NCBI GenBank assembly: GCA_030612585.1
Contig: JAUWNP010000074.1
Coordinates: forward strand, 1-19,108
Length of the DNA stretch: 19,108 nucleotides
Source: Anaerolineae bacterium
GTDB lineage: Bacteria; Chloroflexota; Anaerolineae; B4-G1
Direction of reading: 5' to 3'
The first letter of the stretch is position 1. Each line of letters starts with the position of its first letter. The position numbers were made by a program, and so were the translations under genes. The notes below the pieces were generated by a model that was given only the letters and a program-made list of their open reading frames with translations, searched no databases and had not been told where the DNA came from. Shown one piece after another: positions 15,601-19,108 of this stretch.

Positions 15601-18387
15601 CTGTTGGGACTGAAGAGTTTCTGGGAGGGGGTGGATGTGCCCGGTCCTAACGTCTCCTACGTCGTGATGGAGAAACTCCCCTTCCCATTGTTGGGCGATC
15701 CGGTGATCCGCGCCCGCGCGGCGGAGGTTCGCGCCCGGGACGGCCACGAGTTCGCCGACTACATCCTACCACTGATGCTGATTGACTTCAAGCAAGGGTT
15801 CGGCCGGCTGATCCGGGGGGAGGAGGACATCGGCGCGGTGCTCCTCCTGGACAAGCGGGTGTGGAACCGCGAGTACCGTCGGGACCTGTTGGCGGCTTTG
15901 CCAGGAGCGAATGACACAGGGGGCAGCGGCCAGGGGCCACGGCTGTTGGATGATGGGATATTGCTGTCCCGTCGGGCGGTCTACCGGGCCGTGGCTGACC
16001 ATATGGCCCAGGCACCCCCAAAGTGGCGCATTGACCTGGAGCGGATGGAGCATATCCTGGCTGAGGTGCCGGAGCGGCTTCTGACTGGGCTGGAGCGATT
16101 GTTGGCCGACTTACGCCTGCCGCGTATCGTGTCCTCGGAACGGCTGCGGGAGGTCTGGGACCGGGTGCTCCGGGGGATGCGGGAACTCTTCGGCTTCCAG
16201 GAATGGCGTCCGCCGGAGCAAGAGGATGTGGTGCGGGCGGCTCTTACTGGACAGGATGCCCTGGTTGTGCTGCCCACGGGATCCGGCAAGTCGTTCACCT
16301 TCCAGTTGCCGGCGCTGCTGCGGGAGGGCACCACCCTGGTCTTCTCGCCGCTGAAGGCGCTGATGAAGGACCAGGTAGATCGGCTACTGGACCGGGGGCT
16401 GGCTGTGGCCGAGCGGGTAGATAGCAGCCAGACGGCTGAGGAGCAAGAGCGGGTCTATCAGCGTATGCAGGAAGGGACAGTGCGGCTGGTCTACATTGCC
16501 CCAGAGCGGGTGCGGGACCCTCGGCTGCTGGCGGCGCTGAGGTTGGCGCGGAACGTCGTTCAGGTGGTGGTGGATGAGGCCCATTGCGTCCACACGTGGG
16601 GCTACAGTTTCCGGCCCGACTTTCTGTACATCCACCACCTGGTGGACGTCATCGCCGAGGCCCAAGGCTACCGGCCGCCAGTCGCCGCGTTGACGGCGAC
16701 GGCCACACCTCGGGTGCGGGTCTCCATCGCCGAGCGGCTGGAACTCCGCCCGGGCTACCAGGAGATCGAGCGCAACCCCAACCGCCCTGAACTGCGCTTC
16801 GTGGTGTACAACCGCACGAGCCCGGGGTTCCGGGTGCGCAGCAAGCGGGACAAACTCCGCATCCTGCTGCGCATCCTGCGCGCAGCCGATCGGCGCAACG
16901 AGAGCGGTATTGTCTACATCAACACGACGCGGGAGGCGGAGCGGCTGGCCCGCAGGCTGGAGGCGGTGGGACTGGACGCTCGCTACTACCACGGCAAGAT
17001 GGACGACCAGGCCCGCAAGGAAGTCCAGGACATGTTCCTGGATGGTCAGATCAACGTCATCGTGGCCACCAAGGCCTTCGGGATGGGCATTGACAAACCG
17101 GATATCCGCTACGTGGTCCACTATCAGATTCCGGGGGACATCGAGTCGTACTTCCAGGAGGCAGGCCGTGCCGGGCGCGACAGCCAGGTGAGTTGGTGTG
17201 TGTTGCTCTACCACGAGGGCGACCTCTGGATTCACGAGAACTACTTCATCCCCAAAAGTCTGCCCGAGTCAGAGCAGGTGGCGAACGTGTTGGAGTGGCT
17301 CCGCCGTCGCTGCGGGACGGACGAGGGGAGCCCAATCTACGTGGACCCCCGAGAAGCGGCTGACGCGCTGGACTTTGATGAGCAGCGGGAATTGGGCATC
17401 CACCTGCATTTGCTGGAGGAGATGGGCTTCATTCGACGTGGCGTGGACGTGACCCTGAAGGCCAGCGCGCGGCTGTTGGCACCGCTGGAGGTGGTGGCAG
17501 CGCGGGCTCAAGATGTGGCACCGGGGCCAGTAGGAGGGGCAATCGGGCGGGTGTTGGAGGTCCACGGGATCGGTCAGGTAGCCCGAGGTGAACTGCCGGT
17601 CGTGGAGGCGGCACTGGCGGAGGGCCTGGACCCGCTGGCGCTGGACGAGGCGCTGTATCAACTGGCCCTGCAAGGGCTCCTGATCTACCGAGGGTTTGCT
17701 CGGGCGTTCGTGCTGACGCCTGGGCCGAGGATGCTGGAGGGGGCGCGGCTGGACCTGGACCTGGGGGAGGCCCGCCGGGTGCGAGGGGAGATGGAGGCCA
17801 ACCTGGCCGCGATGCGACGGTATGCCGAATCGCTGAAAGTTGGCGATTGCTTGCGGGAGGAGATCCTCAGGTACCTGGGGGCCGAGAAGCCGCCCACCCG
17901 CGCCGGCGAATGTTGCTCGCTGTGCGACGTGAACCTGGCCGTCCCCTGGGCCGACGAATCTGCGTGGGAGGATCTAACCGACCCAGGACGGTACCAGGAT
18001 GCCAAATACACGATTCTGAAGGCGGTGGCCTGGGATGCGGGATTGGCCAACGTGAGAGGGCGTGCGCCTTATGGGGCCTGGACACTGGCCCAGATCCTCG
18101 TGGGAAACGACTATATGGCTACCAAGTATCAGACAGACCCCGAGCGGAAGAAAGCACGGCGACGGCTTATTGTGTCCAGCGAACACTTCGGAGCGCTGGA
18201 GGGGTTGCGTGGGGGCGCAGACACCGTGTTAGACTTTCTTGATGCACTCCAGGCGGAGGGATACGTGGAGGATGTGGAGCGGCGGTGGAATGGCGGCACA
18301 TACATCTATCCGGCGTCGACCCCCAAAGGAGTACAGCGTCTGAAAGAAGGACGGCTGTTCGGTAGCGAGGCAAGCGCTGATGGGTGA
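12676..18387 (+). CDS. Triple fusion: DnaQ-like exonuclease, DinG/XPD-like FeS helicase and RecQ helicase
   Basis: One open frame of 1903 residues joins three enzymes. Residues 1-60 resemble a winged helix. The exonuclease has DLETTG at 104-109, HNVRFD at 201-206 and the HxxxxD pair H281/D286, so the DEDDh set is complete. The DinG part has Walker A APTGTGKT (Lys431), four cysteines C491, C558, C563 and C569 placed for an iron-sulfur cluster, DEAH at 609-612, and QGFGRLIR at 1040-1047. The RecQ part has LPTGSGKS (Lys1205), DEAH at 1300-1303 and QEAGRAGRD at 1494-1502. It then has an insertion of about 200 residues, a cysteine cluster (C1725, C1746, C1747, C1750) and an RQC-like winged helix. 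Exonuclease-DinG fusions are known in Firmicutes; the added RecQ is the unusual part. ATG follows AAGGAA by 7 nt. Confidence 0.95.
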   Translation: MSQALSQAIHQTLNNNPDGLTEREIRRAVIEGLGLRCTPREVRETLHTHPDLFVPLAGGVWRSKAAVEAEKVAANVEEVPRERGEVQRPYLADLPSLESFIAFDLETTGVKPERDHIIQIAAVRFVDGRPAPAVADDGTELPPVFNEYVDLEGREIPYGLKVKLGFTDHPEWEQELARAAPLAEVLERFHHWAGDLPLVAHNVRFDLTFLRQAADPIGWEITNPIVDSMELACLAQGGTGRFRLEELARSLNVGEGLSGGRQVEDWASQQGVGAFSWTGFHNAVVDVLVLAAVVPRLVEAIQKRMVENPLLAGEFVRLMGHAATRLGIIASSAVEDRDAVIAELVRETSEVLAANSGQLEPEHGAGPLQEDLSETSEVFLTPEAVRARFEEMVERHGLRRREAQFQMVEHVSRALRDERFMAVEAPTGTGKTFAYLVPAILWARGQGEPVVISTYTRLLQDQMADALERVRQNLGTDFQAQVLKGMRNYICLERAAAVYAQTCVGDLDEEQRFAWLVLLTWLSVTREGLLDELSYWALTTFPALARLCEALRAEQGECPRKHCPARESCFHRLAYDRAQQADVVVMNHALLLSKEWEQAGLPFTRVVVDEAHNLEDAATAAATDEVSWGGIVYLVNRLLDRRSGRGVLIRVRDKVRDAGGQRLIARALQGRSLLATLAEDFGQRLHRYVELNRAQVDPRYGARLALEADPRRANPRSWKPVEEARQRLSEALRETGQVVARLNSWLNEHPLPAFQEETRNELRFLAEQLAEQAYLLENLLRVGYDRLVRLHWIEVERAIPPGEAEEQEEYTGPYRWAVKRAPVRVAPYLEERLYETCQTLVLTSATLRTTREAGFGFILDRLGLLERVRPEDAVALPPELDYSRALFAVARYMRADARPSEIQNFVDEVTQELGWFYSFTGGNGLTLFTARERMLRVFRDLEPALGEHSIPVGCQGETGSRKALLEEIKARPGSVLLGLKSFWEGVDVPGPNVSYVVMEKLPFPLLGDPVIRARAAEVRARDGHEFADYILPLMLIDFKQGFGRLIRGEEDIGAVLLLDKRVWNREYRRDLLAALPGANDTGGSGQGPRLLDDGILLSRRAVYRAVADHMAQAPPKWRIDLERMEHILAEVPERLLTGLERLLADLRLPRIVSSERLREVWDRVLRGMRELFGFQEWRPPEQEDVVRAALTGQDALVVLPTGSGKSFTFQLPALLREGTTLVFSPLKALMKDQVDRLLDRGLAVAERVDSSQTAEEQERVYQRMQEGTVRLVYIAPERVRDPRLLAALRLARNVVQVVVDEAHCVHTWGYSFRPDFLYIHHLVDVIAEAQGYRPPVAALTATATPRVRVSIAERLELRPGYQEIERNPNRPELRFVVYNRTSPGFRVRSKRDKLRILLRILRAADRRNESGIVYINTTREAERLARRLEAVGLDARYYHGKMDDQARKEVQDMFLDGQINVIVATKAFGMGIDKPDIRYVVHYQIPGDIESYFQEAGRAGRDSQVSWCVLLYHEGDLWIHENYFIPKSLPESEQVANVLEWLRRRCGTDEGSPIYVDPREAADALDFDEQRELGIHLHLLEEMGFIRRGVDVTLKASARLLAPLEVVAARAQDVAPGPVGGAIGRVLEVHGIGQVARGELPVVEAALAEGLDPLALDEALYQLALQGLLIYRGFARAFVLTPGPRMLEGARLDLDLGEARRVRGEMEANLAAMRRYAESLKVGDCLREEILRYLGAEKPPTRAGECCSLCDVNLAVPWADESAWEDLTDPGRYQDAKYTILKAVAWDAGLANVRGRAPYGAWTLAQILVGNDYMATKYQTDPERKKARRRLIVSSEHFGALEGLRGGADTVLDFLDALQAEGYVEDVERRWNGGTYIYPASTPKGVQRLKEGRLFGSEASADG
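13715..13810. repeat. 15-bp perfect inverted repeat in the linker between exonuclease and DinG parts
   Basis: AGACCTCCGAGGTTT (13715-13729) is the exact reverse complement of AAACCTCGGAGGTCT (13796-13810), with 66 nt between. Each arm is itself nearly palindromic (ACCTC-C-GAGGT), so the arms also read as direct repeats. In frame they encode ETSEV twice (residues 347-351 and 374-378). The position is the interdomain linker. Confidence 0.75.
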
Positions 18388-18479
18388 TGGAGCAGGTCTA
18401 TTGAACCAAGTCGTGCCGTTAGATGTATATACTATGCCCCCAGATGATCACATAGTGACCGTGTCCAAAGGGTGAGGTT
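18388..18479. other. Short intergenic gap with only weak promoter-like sequence
   Basis: TATACT at 18428-18433 resembles a -10 box, but the nearest -35-like TTGAAC (18401-18406) is 21 nt away, too far for a normal promoter. A small TCAC-ATA-GTGA inverted repeat lies at 18448-18458. There is no terminator hairpin with a T-run after the helicase fusion, so the end of that transcript is not visible. Confidence 0.3.
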
Positions 18480-18839
18480 ATGTCCGCGACAACCGCTGTG
18501 TCTACCGCCGCAGCAGAGATCGCCTGGTCGCCGGACGGTGCGCACATTGCCGTTGTCGCCAGCGAGAATTATCGGGAGGGGGAGGCCACCGCCTTGCACC
18601 TCGTCGCGCTAGAGATGGGCGAGGTCACCATCGTCGTGGACGGCGAGGGTTGGCTCTTCTGGCTCAACTGGTCGCCGGATGGAACCCGCCTGCTGTTCAC
18701 GATGGGGGAAATGCGCCAGCGGTACGAGACCGACTTCCCCTACGCCGATCTATGGCTCTACGACGTCGCGTCCGGCGAATTGGAACAATTGACGTTGGGC
18801 GGGGGGTTTGGTCGCCGTAACGTGAAATGTGAAGCGTGA
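18480..18839 (+). CDS. Truncated PD40/TolB-like beta-propeller fragment
   Basis: This 119-residue frame has two PD40-type blades (IAWSPDGAHIAVVA and LNWSPDGTRLLFT), then ADLWLYDVASGELEQLTLGG, which normally leads into another blade. It stops instead after an unrelated tail (RRNVKCEA). Full propellers need several more blades, and the N-terminus has no signal peptide although such proteins are usually exported. I read it as a remnant of a larger gene, or a recently truncated one. GGTGAGG just upstream could serve as a ribosome binding site. It is not obviously linked to the defense genes. It could instead be a genuine short protein, but two blades are unlikely to fold alone. Confidence 0.6.
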   Translation: MSATTAVSTAAAEIAWSPDGAHIAVVASENYREGEATALHLVALEMGEVTIVVDGEGWLFWLNWSPDGTRLLFTMGEMRQRYETDFPYADLWLYDVASGELEQLTLGGGFGRRNVKCEA

Positions 18840-18875
18840 ACGTCGGTAGTTGGCTCAATGGCTTGAGAACCTGAA

Positions 18876-18884
18876 AGGAGTGAG
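18876..18884 (+). promoter_or_regulatory. Ribosome binding site that points to an ATA start
   Basis: AGGAGTGAG precedes the ATA at 18888, with 7 nt between AGGAG and that codon. No ATG, GTG or TTG exists in the lipoprotein frame between the stop at 18864 and the lipobox, so this site decides the start. Confidence 0.5.
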
Positions 18885-18887
18885 ATC

Positions 18888-19108
18888 ATATCTGCTCAAT
18901 ATAAAGCAATCGCCGCCGCGATAATCGTTCTGATCCTGGTCACCGGTTGTGTGCAAGCGGAGCCCATAGTTACGATTGCCACCTACGGTAGCAGCGAGAG
19001 GGCCACAGGTACGCCCGCGCCTGCCCCTTCGACCTCAACCCCAACTGCCGCGCCGAGAGGTGAAGGCCGCGCAGATGGCTTGCCGGAAGAGCCTGCCCTG
19101 AGCGAAGC
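18888..19108 (+). CDS. Lipoprotein, 3'-truncated by the window edge, apparent ATA start
   Basis: The frame gives a typical lipoprotein signal peptide: a short basic start (SAQYKA), a hydrophobic core (AIAAAIIVLIL) and the lipobox LVTGC, with the acylated cysteine at codon 21 (nt 18948-18950). After cleavage comes a Thr/Pro/Ser/Ala-rich linker (TGTPAPAPSTSTPTAAP), as in many exported binding or beta-propeller lipoproteins of high-GC Gram-negative-like bacteria. The frame is still open at the right edge. The only sensible start is ATA 18888, placed correctly after AGGAGTGAG; it may be a mutated ATG or a sequencing error. Together with the preceding PD40 fragment it may belong to a family of exported beta-propeller proteins, but the catalytic or binding domain is not in the window. 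Confidence 0.6.
   Translation, partial: MSAQYKAIAAAIIVLILVTGCVQAEPIVTIATYGSSERATGTPAPAPSTSTPTAAPRGEGRADGLPEEPALSE
19089..19108. repeat. Probable start of a dispersed genomic repeat, cut by the window edge
   Basis: The last 20 bases, GAGCCTGCCCTGAGCGAAGC, match, from memory, the beginning of a short palindromic element scattered through many bacterial genomes, which usually continues toward TCGAAGG. Here it would lie inside the lipoprotein gene (EEPALSEA). Only half the element could be present, so this is tentative. Confidence 0.35.

Noticed and set aside
1..19108. CRISPR array, tRNA, rRNA, insertion sequence or prophage genes
   Set aside because: I looked for regular spaced repeats, RNA gene hallmarks and transposase or integrase motifs and found none.

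Overview
The window is about 19 kb of GC-rich bacterial DNA. Everything I can support as a gene is on the + strand. The high GC, many GTG starts, PD40/TolB-like and lipoprotein genes at the right, and a right-edge motif that I remember as a dispersed repeat in Anaerolineae-like genomes are compatible with a Chloroflexota-type organism. That is a weak guess, because no rRNA or tRNA lies in the window. I see no transposase, integrase, phage structural gene or CRISPR array.

Layout. Nt 2-4168: the 3' 1388 codons of a large Eco57I-like restriction-modification enzyme, with nuclease, adenine methylase and target recognition in one chain; its start lies off the left edge. Nt 4227-6371: an SF1 (UvrD/Rep-like) helicase with a RelE/ParE-fold domain fused at its N-terminus. 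Nt 6443-7030 and 7063-8013: two uncharacterised proteins. After a good sigma70-like promoter with an extended -10 comes a tightly packed run of four genes: abiEi (8076-8849), abiEii (8849-9601), a NACHT-type STAND ATPase with HEAT-like repeats (9609-12671), and a 1903-residue DnaQ exonuclease + DinG helicase + RecQ helicase fusion (12676-18387). The right end holds a PD40 beta-propeller fragment (18480-18839) and the start of a lipoprotein that appears to begin at ATA (18888 onward).

How the genes may work together. The window reads as a defense island. The first module is restriction-modification plus a helicase and two accessory proteins. The second is a toxin-antitoxin pair (AbiEi/AbiEii) heading an operon with a STAND sensor ATPase and a two-motor nuclease-helicase. 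The gaps are -1, +7 and +4 nt, so the four genes are probably made together, with AbiEi the likely repressor. The fusion combines a 3'-5' exonuclease, a 5'-3' FeS helicase and a 3'-5' RecQ helicase, the same functional parts as a RecBCD-like end-processing machine. This operon is the best candidate for an undescribed system. Composition shifts in the methylase target-recognition region and at the C-terminal part of the STAND protein suggest that specificity or sensor parts have been exchanged.
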